64,000 bases of DNA, from contig NZ_JAJLQZ010000024.1 of assembly GCF_020991375.1 (NCBI RefSeq), positions 1 to 64,000 on the forward strand. The letters run 5' to 3'. Below the pieces are notes generated by a model, which was not told where the DNA came from, did not search any database, and worked only from the letters and a program-made list of their open reading frames with translations. The position numbers were made by a program, and so were the translations under genes. Below, in pieces: positions 43,887-52,032 of this stretch. Positions within the stretch are counted from its first letter, which is position 1; every line of letters starts with the position of its first letter. Source of the DNA: Glycomyces amatae (GTDB lineage Bacteria > Actinomycetota > Actinomycetes > Mycobacteriales > Micromonosporaceae).

Positions 43887-43916
43887 ACCGTAGCCGCGCC
43901 CGCTCCGGGGCGTCAA
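43887..43916 (-). promoter_or_regulatory. Leaderless-type promoter of the TIGR02569-like gene
   Basis: Minus-strand TTGACG (43911-43916), an 18-base spacer and TACGGT (43887-43892). The start codon follows six bases after the -10 box. Confidence 0.5.
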
Positions 43917-43975
43917 TCGCAATTGCGCGGCCAGCCGGTGCACGCCGAGCGCCCAGCGCTCGAAACCGGCGTCCC

Positions 43976-44896
43976 TCATCGGCCTCTCGCGGCGTTCCGC
44001 CGCACCTCCGCCGCGATCCGCGGCCAGATCGCCTCCGGGAGGTCGTGGCCCACGCCCGGGAACGTCACCAGCCGGGAGCCCTCGACCGCCCCCGCGGTCG
44101 CCCGCGCCGCGCCGACCCTGAGGATCGGGTCGGCCTCGCCGTGCAGCACCAGCATGGGCGCCTTGAGCTCCCGCAGCCGCGGGCCGCTCCACTGCGCCCC
44201 GATCTGGCGGCTCTGCGCCTTCGCGTCCCTCGGCCCGCTGTCGACCTCGGACTCGATCCACGCGCGCGCGGCCGCCTCGTCGAACGGGTAGGCGGGGGAG
44301 GCGATCCCGCGCCAGACGGCGAGCGAGGCCTGGACGTCGCCCTCGCGGCCCTCCGGGAACCGCGTCCGCGCGAGCTTCGCCAGGAGCCCGAACCGCAGGT
44401 GGCGCAGGACGCCGAGCCCGGCCGCGTCGCTGGGGGCCGCGCCCGAGGACGTGACGCTGAGCGTCCGGTCCGGGTGGCGCAGCGCGACCCGCTGCGCGAC
44501 GGCCCCGCCCAGCGAGTGTCCGAAGAGGTGCGCCCGCTCCCAGCCGAGCGCGTCCATCACCGCGGCGGCGTCGTCGGCCATGTCCTCGGCGGTGTACGGC
44601 GACCCCTGGCGCCGCAGCAGCGCCTTGAACGGATTGGCCACGGCGGTCTCGGCCATGCGGGAGGACTCGCCCGCGTCGCGCTGGTCGTACCGCGCGACGT
44701 CGAACCCCGCCCCGGTGAACGCGTCGCACAGCCCCTCGGGCCACCAGAACCGCGACGTGGCCAGGCCCATGATGAGCAGCAGCGGCTCGGACCCGGCGCC
44801 CTCGCGGCGGTCGTAGGCCAGGTCGGCCCCGCCGTTCCGGGCGTACGCGGTGGCCGTCCAGCCGGCGCGTCCCCGTCGTGTCGTGTCGCGGTCCAT
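43976..44896 (-). CDS. Alpha/beta hydrolase
   Basis: The 306-aa protein has the oxyanion segment LIMGLATSRFWW, the nucleophile elbow GHSLGGAVAQ (Ser about residue 128), the acid in LHGEADPILR and His in FPGVGHDLPE. It is a complete triad of the epoxide hydrolase/esterase type; the substrate is unknown. It is divergent from a TetR gene with two matched operators in the shared promoter, so induction by a hydrophobic ligand is likely. Confidence 0.88.
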   Translation of the reverse strand: MDRDTTRRGRAGWTATAYARNGGADLAYDRREGAGSEPLLLIMGLATSRFWWPEGLCDAFTGAGFDVARYDQRDAGESSRMAETAVANPFKALLRRQGSPYTAEDMADDAAAVMDALGWERAHLFGHSLGGAVAQRVALRHPDRTLSVTSSGAAPSDAAGLGVLRHLRFGLLAKLARTRFPEGREGDVQASLAVWRGIASPAYPFDEAAARAWIESEVDSGPRDAKAQSRQIGAQWSGPRLRELKAPMLVLHGEADPILRVGAARATAGAVEGSRLVTFPGVGHDLPEAIWPRIAAEVRRNAARGR

Positions 44897-44913
44897 GGCG
44901 GTTTCCCTCCTTT

Positions 44914-44936
44914 TACTGCGATCGATGTTCGCAGTA
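44914..44936. promoter_or_regulatory. TetR operator 1
   Basis: TACTGCGA and TCGCAGTA form a perfect 8-bp inverted repeat around seven bases, immediately upstream of the hydrolase gene. Confidence 0.7.
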
Positions 44937-44950
44937 TCTTGCCGCCACTA

Positions 44951-44973
44951 TACTGCACACGTCGTTCGCAGAA
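44951..44973. promoter_or_regulatory. TetR operator 2
   Basis: TACTGCAC and TCGCAGAA form an imperfect copy of operator 1 with the same arm length and seven-base centre, 37 bases away and nearer the TetR gene. Confidence 0.6.
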
Positions 44974-44999
44974 AAGGGGTCGGTGTGGAAGGAGACATC

Positions 45000-45668
45000 G
45001 TGGAGCAGTCACCGGGCGTCTGGGAGCGGCCGCGGCGCGGGCGCCGCGGCCCCGCGCCCGAGCACGACCTCGACCGGATCGCGGCGGCCGCCCTGGCGCT
45101 CGCCGACGCGGACGGCCTGGCCGCCGTGACCATGCGCGCGGTCGCCGCGGCCCTCGGCACCGGCCCGGCCTCGCTCTACCGCTACGTCCGCACCCGCGAC
45201 GAACTGGTCGAGCTCATGGCCGACGCCGCCTACGGCGAGATCGACGGCGAGGCCGCGCCCGCGGGGGACTGGCTCGCCGGACTGCTCGCCCTCGCCCGCG
45301 AGAGCCGCCGCATGCTCCTGCGCCACCCCTGGCTCCTGGAGGTCGCCGAGACGCCCCGCCCGCTCGGCCCCAACGCCGCCGACTACCTCGACCGCGCCCT
45401 CGGCGTCCTCGAATCCGCCGAGACCGACACCCGCACCAAGTTCGAGGCGATAGGCGTGCTCAACGCCCTGGTCGTGATGCTCGTCCGCGCCGAGACCGCC
45501 GGCGCGGACCGGGACGCCGCGGGCCCCGCGGCGCTCGCCCGCCTCGCCGCCGAAGGGCGCCGCCCGCACCTGGCCGCCGCGCTCGCCGACCCCGCCCCGG
45601 CCCCGCCCGAGGGCCCCGGCGAGGCCTTCGACCGGGTCGTCTCCCGCGTCCTCACCGGACTGGTCTGA
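45000..45668 (+). CDS. TetR family transcriptional repressor
   Basis: The 222-aa product has an N-terminal TetR helix-turn-helix (MRAVAAALGTGPASLYRYVR, about 45-64) and a ligand domain of the TetR_C type. The GTG at 45000 is chosen because GGAAGGAG lies five bases upstream; earlier GTGs fall within that site. It probably represses itself and the divergent alpha/beta hydrolase through the two inverted repeats between them. Confidence 0.85.
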   Translation: MEQSPGVWERPRRGRRGPAPEHDLDRIAAAALALADADGLAAVTMRAVAAALGTGPASLYRYVRTRDELVELMADAAYGEIDGEAAPAGDWLAGLLALARESRRMLLRHPWLLEVAETPRPLGPNAADYLDRALGVLESAETDTRTKFEAIGVLNALVVMLVRAETAGADRDAAGPAALARLAAEGRRPHLAAALADPAPAPPEGPGEAFDRVVSRVLTGLV

Positions 45669-45721
45669 TCGGTCAGGAATCGAGAAGCCCCGGGCCGCGC
45701 CCCCGCCATACCGTTGCGGGC

Positions 45722-46132
<411 letters not shown>

Positions 46133-46140
46133 ACCGGCGG

Positions 46141-46181
46141 CGGTCCCGCCGGACGGGTCCGCGGCCCCTCCGGCGGGACCG
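46141..46181. terminator. Bidirectional terminator
   Basis: CGGTCCCGCCGGA (46141-46153) pairs perfectly with TCCGGCGGGACCG (46169-46181), between the convergent VOC and hypothetical genes. Confidence 0.75.
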
Positions 46182-46187
46182 GACCGC

Positions 46188-46835
46188 TCAGTCCGCGGCC
46201 GGCGCTCCCAGGGCCGCTTCGCGTTCGGCGCGCCAGTTCGCCAGGTACGGCCTCGCGGCGTCGACGGCGTGCGCCGCGCGGACCGCCCGCGCCGCCGCGG
46301 CGAACGCGTCGAGGTCCGGCTCGTCCACCCGCCACCCGTACGGGTAGTCGAAGTGGCTGTGGAAGTGGTCCATCCACATCAGGACCAGGTCGCCTTCCGA
46401 TTCCAGGACCGCTTCGGCGCGGCGGGAGCCGCGCTCGTGCCGCTCGACCTCCCAGCCGCCGCCCTCGCGCGGCGCGGCGGTGAAGTCGGGGTCGTAGAGC
46501 CAGCTCCAGCGCCCGTCCTCGAGGAGGCGGGGCGCGTCGCGCCGCCCCTGCGCCAGCGCCGCCGCGAGCGCTCCGGGGGTCCACGGCGCGGGGAAGTACG
46601 TGGCCATGGCCGTGCCGAGTTCGAACGGCGTCAGGTCCGCCCCCCGCCCCTGCGCCGCGAGCTGCTCGCCGAGGACCTTCGCCGCGAGCGAGGGCGCGGC
46701 GTCGTCCACCAGCGCCACATGCAGCTGGAGGGCCCGCGTGAAGCGCTGGTGCTCGGCCGGGGACGCGAACGGGGGCAGCGGGATCGACGCCACGACGGGC
46801 CGCCCCCACGGGACGGCGGGATCAGGTGTGCGCAC
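46188..46835 (-). CDS. Hypothetical protein
   Basis: This 215-aa soluble protein is of unrecognised family. It has no signal or membrane segment. Visible features are an acidic helical C-terminus and an aromatic stretch VLMWMDHFHSHFDYPYGW (about 148-165) that might bind metal or ligand. Coding bias on the minus strand is typical of the genome, and convergent terminators frame it. Confidence 0.6.
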   Translation of the reverse strand: MRTPDPAVPWGRPVVASIPLPPFASPAEHQRFTRALQLHVALVDDAAPSLAAKVLGEQLAAQGRGADLTPFELGTAMATYFPAPWTPGALAAALAQGRRDAPRLLEDGRWSWLYDPDFTAAPREGGGWEVERHERGSRRAEAVLESEGDLVLMWMDHFHSHFDYPYGWRVDEPDLDAFAAAARAVRAAHAVDAARPYLANWRAEREAALGAPAAD

Positions 46836-46933
46836 CGGCCCGATTATGCCCGCCGCGTCCCGCCGGCCCGGCCGAGCGCGGTTCGAACGCCCGCCACCGG
46901 GTAGCCACAGTGGAGTCGACGAAGGGAGACGCC

Positions 46934-47116
46934 ATGCGAGCGTCCTTCACCGGGCTCCTGGCCGGCATGCTGCTGGCCGTCGCGATCGTCGCGGGCGGGG
47001 GCCTCGGCGTGCTCTTGGCGCTGCTGCTGGGACTCATCGGGTTCGCGGTCGGCGCCGCCGTCAGCGGCGAGCACCGGTCCTTCAAGCGCCTCCGGCGCCG
47101 CCGCGTGTTCCGCTAG
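46934..47116 (+). CDS. Small membrane protein (DUF2273-like)
   Basis: The 60-aa protein has two closely spaced membrane helices (about 5-22 and 24-44) and a basic tail (SFKRLRRRRVFR). It resembles DUF2273 small integral membrane proteins, which often accompany Asp23 genes; none is nearby. AAGGGAG precedes the ATG. The 3' end overlaps the convergent SMR gene by 35 bases. Confidence 0.6.
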   Translation: MRASFTGLLAGMLLAVAIVAGGGLGVLLALLLGLIGFAVGAAVSGEHRSFKRLRRRRVFR

Positions 47117-47441
47117 CCTCGGACCCGTTCGACACGAGCTTCAGCCCGATGACGGCGCCGATGACGCCGGCCAGGAAGACGACCTTGCCGACCGAGACGT
47201 CCTCGGCCCCCGTGGCCATCGCGTACGCCACCGTCAGGGCCGCGCCCACCCCGACCCACACCGCGTAGGCGGTGCCGATCGGCAGGTGCTTCGCGGCCAG
47301 GCCGAGCCCGATCATGCTGCCGGTCAGGGCGGCGAAGAACACGACGGTCGGGACGGGCTCGCTGAGCCCGTCCGACCGGCCGAGCGCGGTGGCCCAGACG
47401 GCCTCGAGCACGGCGCTGGCGAGCAGGATCGCCGACGGCAC
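47082..47441 (-). CDS. SMR family transporter, downstream subunit
   Basis: This 119-aa small multidrug resistance protein has four membrane helices. The active-site Glu is in LEAVWATAL (about residue 13) and the SMR motif GTAYAVWVGVG lies near 58-68. It starts at GTG 47441, one base after the stop of the partner gene, so the pair is co-translated and probably forms a heterodimer. The C-terminal tail (about 12 residues, Gly/Ser-rich) overlaps the convergent small gene. With the guanidine-III motif upstream of the pair, guanidinium export driven by protons is the best inference. Confidence 0.85.
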   Translation of the reverse strand: MPSAILLASAVLEAVWATALGRSDGLSEPVPTVVFFAALTGSMIGLGLAAKHLPIGTAYAVWVGVGAALTVAYAMATGAEDVSVGKVVFLAGVIGAVIGLKLVSNGSEASGTRGGAGGA

Positions 47442-47442
47442 G

Positions 47443-47757
47443 TCAGCTCACCGCCTTCAGGCCCACGACCGAGCCGATCAGGAGGAGCAGCAGCAGCGAC
47501 CGAGCGAGCGTGAGCCGCTCCTCGCCCCGCCAGAGGCCCCACACCACGGTCAGGGACGCGCCGACGCCGACCCACACCGCGTAGGCGGTGCCGGTGGGCA
47601 GGGAGGTCATCGCCCAGGCCAGGCCGGCCATGCTCAGCGCGAGCGCGATGAAGAACAGGAGGGCGGGCCGGAGCCGCTTGAAACCGTCGGAGGCGGAGAG
47701 CGCGGTGGCCCAGACGGCCTCCATCATCCCCGCTGCGATCAGCACGATCCATGCCAT
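47443..47757 (-). CDS. SMR family transporter, upstream subunit (guanidinium exporter type)
   Basis: The 104-aa SMR protein has four helices, the essential Glu in MMEAVWATALSASDGF (about residue 13) and PTGTAYAVWVGVG. The W/S/G pattern fits SugE/Gdx-type guanidinium exporters rather than EmrE-type drug pumps, though this is read by eye. GAGG lies about eight bases before ATG 47757. A candidate guanidine-III riboswitch is in the leader. It is paired with the next SMR gene. Confidence 0.87.
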   Translation of the reverse strand: MAWIVLIAAGMMEAVWATALSASDGFKRLRPALLFFIALALSMAGLAWAMTSLPTGTAYAVWVGVGASLTVVWGLWRGEERLTLARSLLLLLLIGSVVGLKAVS

Positions 47758-47774
47758 GGCGACCTCGATTCCGT

Positions 47775-47815
47775 GGCCGTCTTGTCGTGGTGCGGGTACA
47801 GCTCCCTCGTCCGCG
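47775..47815 (-). promoter_or_regulatory. Guanidine-III (ykkC-III) riboswitch candidate
   Basis: Read on the minus strand, the leader contains GCGGACGAGG, then GCTGTACCCGC, then GACAAGACGGC. This matches the guanidine-III consensus order (GGACGAGG, GCCGUACCCGG, GACAAGACGGC). GCGG can pair with CCGC (P1), and GCUGU with ACGGC (pseudoknot, one G-U pair), both at the expected places. The structural changes covary with the known sequence. It sits directly before an SMR pair, a known target class, and close to the gene's ribosome-binding site. Confidence 0.8.
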
Positions 47816-47924
47816 GGCCCGATCGCCGGGCCCCGCGCCAATGCTAGCAACCGCTCTCGACTCCGGCGGGGAACCGGGACCGCCGAGTAGGGTGGGACCG
47901 TCTTCGACTTGAAAGGGGTTTCAC

Positions 47925-48926
47925 GTGAGCGTCAGCGTGCTGTTCATCGGCGGTACCGGCCGGATCTCCACCTCGTGCGTGCGGGAGGCGGTCCGCCAGG
48001 GCATGGACGTCACCGTCCTCAACCGGGGCAGGACCGGCGAGCGGGCGCTGCCCCCCGGCGTGGACACCGTCACCGCCGACGTCAACGACCCGCAGGCGGT
48101 CCGCGACGCGCTCGGGAACGCGACCTACGACGCGGTCGTCAACTGGGTCAACTTCACGCCCGCGCAGGTGAAGCGCGACATCGACCTGTTCGCCGGGCGC
48201 ACCGGCCAGTACCTGTTCATCAGTTCCGCCTCGGCCTACCAGACCCCGCCCGCGCGCCTGCCTGTCACCGAGTCCACGCCGCTGAAGAACCCCTTCTGGC
48301 AGTACTCGCGCGACAAGATCGCCTGCGAGGAGCTGCTCGTCGCCGCCTACCGCGACGCGGACTTCCCGGCGACGATCATCCGGCCCTCCCACACCTACGA
48401 CGAGACCATGCTGCCGTTCGACGGCGGCTGGACCGTCGTCGACCGCATGCGCAAGGGCAAGCCCGTCATCGTGCACGGCGACGGCACCTCGCTGTGGACC
48501 ATCACCCACAGCCGCGACTTCGCGGTCGGCTTCACCGGCCTGCTCGGCAAGGAGGCGGCGATCGGCGAGGCCTTCCACATCACCGGCGACGAGGCGCCCA
48601 CCTGGAACCAGATCTTCCGCCACGTCGCCGACGCCGCGGGCGTGGACGACCCGGAGCTGGTCCACGTGCCCTCCGACGCCATCGCCGCCGCGGACGCGAA
48701 CTGGGGCGCGGGGCTCCTCGGCGACAAGGCCCACTCGATGGTCTTCGACAACGCGAAGGTCAAGGCCCTCGTCCCCGAGTTCGGGCGGAGCACCACTCCG
48801 TACAAGCTGGGCGCGCGCGAGGTGCTCGCCTGGTACGACGCCCACCCCGAGCACCAGGTCGCCGACGCCGAGACGGACGCCCTGATGGACCGCCTGGCCG
48901 AGCGCTACGCGCCCCGGCCCCTGTGA
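47925..48926 (+). CDS. NAD-dependent epimerase/reductase (extended SDR)
   Basis: The 333-aa Rossmann protein has FIGGTGRIS (about 7-15) as nucleotide loop, SSASAY and YSRDK as a displaced active-site pair, and a C-terminal substrate lobe with WTITHSRDFAVGF. This resembles chloroplast-stem-loop-binding/UDP-sugar epimerase-like proteins of actinobacteria. GAAAGGGG precedes the GTG. Substrate unknown. It ends at a shared terminator facing the peptidoglycan cluster. Confidence 0.8.
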   Translation: MSVSVLFIGGTGRISTSCVREAVRQGMDVTVLNRGRTGERALPPGVDTVTADVNDPQAVRDALGNATYDAVVNWVNFTPAQVKRDIDLFAGRTGQYLFISSASAYQTPPARLPVTESTPLKNPFWQYSRDKIACEELLVAAYRDADFPATIIRPSHTYDETMLPFDGGWTVVDRMRKGKPVIVHGDGTSLWTITHSRDFAVGFTGLLGKEAAIGEAFHITGDEAPTWNQIFRHVADAAGVDDPELVHVPSDAIAAADANWGAGLLGDKAHSMVFDNAKVKALVPEFGRSTTPYKLGAREVLAWYDAHPEHQVADAETDALMDRLAERYAPRPL

Positions 48927-48951
48927 CGCCCCCCGGACGGCCCTGAAACGC

Positions 48952-48990
48952 GCGGCGGCCGGGAACCGGACTCCGGTCCCCGGCCGCCGC
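48952..48990. terminator. Bidirectional terminator
   Basis: GCGGCGGCCGGG (48952-48963) pairs with CCCGGCCGCCGC (48979-48990), with an inner ACCGG/CCGGT helix. It lies between the convergent epimerase and serine hydrolase genes. Confidence 0.8.
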
Positions 48991-49000
48991 CCCCACGCCG

Positions 49001-50749
49001 TCAGTCCCGCACGAGCTCCCAGCCGTCCGCCTCGAGGCCCGTGCCGTCGTGCACCACGGACCGGCCCTCGCGGACCTTCACCTTGTCGACGTACACGCCC
49101 CGGCCCTGGTAGGCCGGGTCGCTCGTGTACCGCCACCGCAGCCGCAGGGTGCCGTCGGGCACCCGCGCGCGGGCCTTGATCCACTGGCGCCCCGAGAAGC
49201 CCGAGAAGGCCCCCTCGGTCCGCCAGTGGTGGTCGTCGGTGCGCAGGTCCAGCGGCACGGGCGCCCAGTCCCGCCCGTCCGGGCTCGCCTCCAGCGCCGC
49301 CTCGTCGGTGGCCTCGGTGTCGTACCAGAGCGCGAACTCGGCCTCGGCGCCCAGGCTCGCGGTCGGCAGCGCAGCCGTCAGCGTCGCGGACGCGCCGTCG
49401 ACCTGCCCCGAGTACCAGGCGTGGCCGCCCGTGCGCGGGCGCACCGGCACCGCCCGGCCCATCGGGCGGCTCGCCGCCCGCCGGTAGGCGCTCGCGGTGC
49501 CCCAGTTGCGGGTCGGGTGCACGCGGTTGGTCAGGAGCACCAGCAGCGTCCCGGCCAGCGGGTCGAGCACGAGCGACGTGCCGGTGTACCCGGTGTGGCC
49601 CACCGTGACCGGCGAGCTCATCGCGTCCATGTACCAGCGCTGCCCCAGCTGCCAGCCCAGGCCCCGGGCGGCGCTCTCGCCCATCCCGGCGTTCTGGTCG
49701 GTGAAGACCAGCCGCGCGGTGGACTCGGTGAGGACCTCGGCGCCCCGGTAGCGGCCGCCGTTGAGGATCATCTGGCCGAACACGGCCAGGTCCCAGGCGG
49801 TCGCGAAGACGCCCGCGTGCCCGGCGACGCCGCCGAAGGCCCACGCGTTCTCGTCGTGCACCTCGCCGCGGACCATGCCGCGCCCGGTCCACGGCTGGAA
49901 CTCCGTGGCCGCGGTGCGCCCGGGGTCCGGCGGGTTGTAACCGGTGTCCTTGAGCCCGAGCGGTTCGCACACGAGCTCGTCGACCAGCCGGTCCAGCGGC
50001 TTCCCGGCCGCGGCCTCCAGGACCTTCGCCAGGACGATGAGGTTGAGGTCGGAGTACTCGTAGCCGCTGCCGGGCGGGCGCCGCAGCGGGTGGGCGTAGA
50101 TCGCCGCCATGCGGGACTGCTCGTCGGGCTCGTCGTAGAGGTTGATGAACGCGATCATCCCGGAGGTGTGGGACAACAGGTGCCCCAAGGTGATCGGGCT
50201 CTTCTCGGGGTCGAAGGAGTCGAACTCGGGCAGGTGCTCCACGACGGGGCTCTTGAGGTCGATCAGGCCCTCGTCGATGAGGCTCCCGGTGACGGTGGCG
50301 GTGAACAGCTTCGAGATGGAGGCGAGGTCGTAGACGGTGTCCTTCTCGGCGGGCTCCCACCGGTCCTCGGGCAGTTCGACGGCGGTCTTCGCCGCCTCGT
50401 CCCAGCCCTCGTACCGGAGCCGGTGGCCCCCCGCCTCGTGCAGGGCGACGACGCCGTGGCGGGCGGCCAGGACGGTGTAGCCGGGGAAGGAGGGGGCCGG
50501 GCCGGCGGTGAAGGCCTCCAGGCCGGGCGCGATCCGGTCGAGGTGCGCGGCGGTGAGGCGGGCCTCGCCGCAGGAGCCGTACCGCAGTCGCATCGGGTGT
50601 TCGGGGAAGGTCACGTCGTAGGGTCCGGCTGTCGGCGGGCCGGTCAGTTCGGGCATGGAGGGGAGCTCCTCGGCGTTGGCGCGGGAGGCGAGCGCGAGCG
50701 CCGAACAGATCGCCCCCGCCGCGCCCCCGAGCATGGTTCGACGCTGCAT
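49001..50749 (-). CDS. Tat-exported serine hydrolase (beta-lactamase/PBP4* type)
   Basis: This 582-aa enzyme begins with a twin-arginine signal (MQRRTMLGGAAGA), then a class C beta-lactamase-like domain with SISK (nucleophile Ser), YSD and HTG motifs. A C-terminal beta-sandwich-like region (about 430-582) follows. Such enzymes act as D-amino-acid carboxypeptidases, esterases or amidases on peptidoglycan peptides. It follows the NamZ gene after a short gap and is the last gene of the cluster, so muropeptide trimming outside the membrane is likely. It occupies the place of the amidase AmiE in the Bacillus nagZ-amiE-namZ cluster (known), which is itself a beta-lactamase-fold protein. Confidence 0.85.
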   Translation of the reverse strand: MQRRTMLGGAAGAICSALALASRANAEELPSMPELTGPPTAGPYDVTFPEHPMRLRYGSCGEARLTAAHLDRIAPGLEAFTAGPAPSFPGYTVLAARHGVVALHEAGGHRLRYEGWDEAAKTAVELPEDRWEPAEKDTVYDLASISKLFTATVTGSLIDEGLIDLKSPVVEHLPEFDSFDPEKSPITLGHLLSHTSGMIAFINLYDEPDEQSRMAAIYAHPLRRPPGSGYEYSDLNLIVLAKVLEAAAGKPLDRLVDELVCEPLGLKDTGYNPPDPGRTAATEFQPWTGRGMVRGEVHDENAWAFGGVAGHAGVFATAWDLAVFGQMILNGGRYRGAEVLTESTARLVFTDQNAGMGESAARGLGWQLGQRWYMDAMSSPVTVGHTGYTGTSLVLDPLAGTLLVLLTNRVHPTRNWGTASAYRRAASRPMGRAVPVRPRTGGHAWYSGQVDGASATLTAALPTASLGAEAEFALWYDTEATDEAALEASPDGRDWAPVPLDLRTDDHHWRTEGAFSGFSGRQWIKARARVPDGTLRLRWRYTSDPAYQGRGVYVDKVKVREGRSVVHDGTGLEADGWELVRD

Positions 50750-50772
50750 CGTGTCTCCTGGTTATCGTGCCA

Positions 50773-52023
50773 TCACTGAGCGGTGCGGCGATAGAGCAAG
50801 TGCGACTCTCTTTGCTCGGAAAACGCATCCAGTTCGTCAGTCCACAAAGGTGTGACCTCGTCGATGTCCGCCCCGGCCTCGATCGCGAGGCGGACCGCCT
50901 GGTTGCCGGTGAGTTTGTCCAGCCAGAACGAGGTGACGTCCTGCGAGCGCCACCCGTACTCGGGGAACAGGCGGCGCTGCTCGATGATCATCGCCAGGCC
51001 CGTCCGGATCGGGTCGAACTCCCTCCGGTCGGTCACCTGGAGCTCGACGCCGCCGCACACCGCCGAGGCCCATTTGGAGAACGTCGGCGTGAAGTAGGCC
51101 TCGCGGAACCGGGTCCCCGGCAGGCCCTGGACCGCCTCGGACCACGCGTGGTCGACGCCGGGCGCGCCGAGCAGCTCGAACGGCTTGGTCGTGCCCCGCC
51201 CCTCCGAGAGCGCGGTGGCCTCGAACAGGCACGTCCCCGGGTAGGCGACCGCGGTCGCGACCGTGGGCATGTTGGGGGAGGGCGCGACCCACGGCAGGCC
51301 GGTGTCCTCGAAGTACATGTCCCGCTTCCACCCGCGCATCCTCACGACGGTGAGGTCGGCGGGCTCGGGCACGAACTCGGCGTTGAACAGCCCCGCCAGC
51401 TCGCCCACGGTCATGCCGTGGCGCTGCGCGATCGGCTTGAGGCCCACGAACGTCGCGTGCTCGGGGTGGAGCACCGGGCCGCTCGCGGCCCGGCCGCCGA
51501 TCGGGTTGGGCCGGTCGAGCACGACGAACCGCAGGCCCAGCTCCCCGGCCGCCTCCAGCGCGAGGTACATGGTCCAGATGTAGGTGTAGAACCGCGAGCC
51601 GACGTCCTGGATGTCGAAGACCAGGGTCTCGACCCCGGCCTCGGCCAGGAGCTCGGCCATCCGGTCCTTGTCGTTGTACGCGTTGTAGACCGGGATGCCG
51701 GTCTTCGGGTCGAGGAAGAAGTCCTCGCCCTCGCCCGCCTGCGAGACGCCGCGGAAGCCGTGCTCGGGGCCGAACACGGCCACGACGTCGACCTTCCCGC
51801 TGCCGTGCATGAGGTCCACCTCGTGGCTCAGGTCCGGGAGCACGCCGGTCGGGTTCGAGACGACGCCGACTTTCTGGCCGGCGAGTTCGGCGAAGTCGTC
51901 GTCGGCGAGGACCTCGATGCCCGTGGCGACCCGGCGCCCGCGCGCCTGGGCCGGGACGGCGGCCGCGGTGGCGGCGAGGGCGGTCCCGGCGACGGCGCCG
52001 CCGAGGAGTCTTCTGCGCTGCAT
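50773..52023 (-). CDS. namZ: Exo-beta-N-acetylmuramidase NamZ (DUF1343, GH171)
   Basis: The 416-aa protein has a Tat signal (MQRRRLLGGAVAGTA) and the DUF1343 domain: VVSNPTGV, FGPEHGFRG, VFDIQDVGSRFYTYIWTM and LDRPNPIGG. The catalytic Glu is expected in GPEHG, known from Bacillus NamZ. It would remove non-reducing-end MurNAc from peptidoglycan fragments after NagZ has removed GlcNAc. AGGAGG overlaps the stop of the GH3 gene, so the two are coupled. Confidence 0.92.
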   Translation of the reverse strand: MQRRRLLGGAVAGTALAATAAAVPAQARGRRVATGIEVLADDDFAELAGQKVGVVSNPTGVLPDLSHEVDLMHGSGKVDVVAVFGPEHGFRGVSQAGEGEDFFLDPKTGIPVYNAYNDKDRMAELLAEAGVETLVFDIQDVGSRFYTYIWTMYLALEAAGELGLRFVVLDRPNPIGGRAASGPVLHPEHATFVGLKPIAQRHGMTVGELAGLFNAEFVPEPADLTVVRMRGWKRDMYFEDTGLPWVAPSPNMPTVATAVAYPGTCLFEATALSEGRGTTKPFELLGAPGVDHAWSEAVQGLPGTRFREAYFTPTFSKWASAVCGGVELQVTDRREFDPIRTGLAMIIEQRRLFPEYGWRSQDVTSFWLDKLTGNQAVRLAIEAGADIDEVTPLWTDELDAFSEQRESHLLYRRTAQ

Positions 52024-52032
52024 GTCGTCCTC

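Noticed and set aside
43881-43979. Longer start (ATG 43979) for the TIGR02569-like gene
   Set aside because: The ATGA overlap is attractive, but the added residues look unlike the family and a promoter fits just upstream of GTG 43880. Kept only as an alternative.
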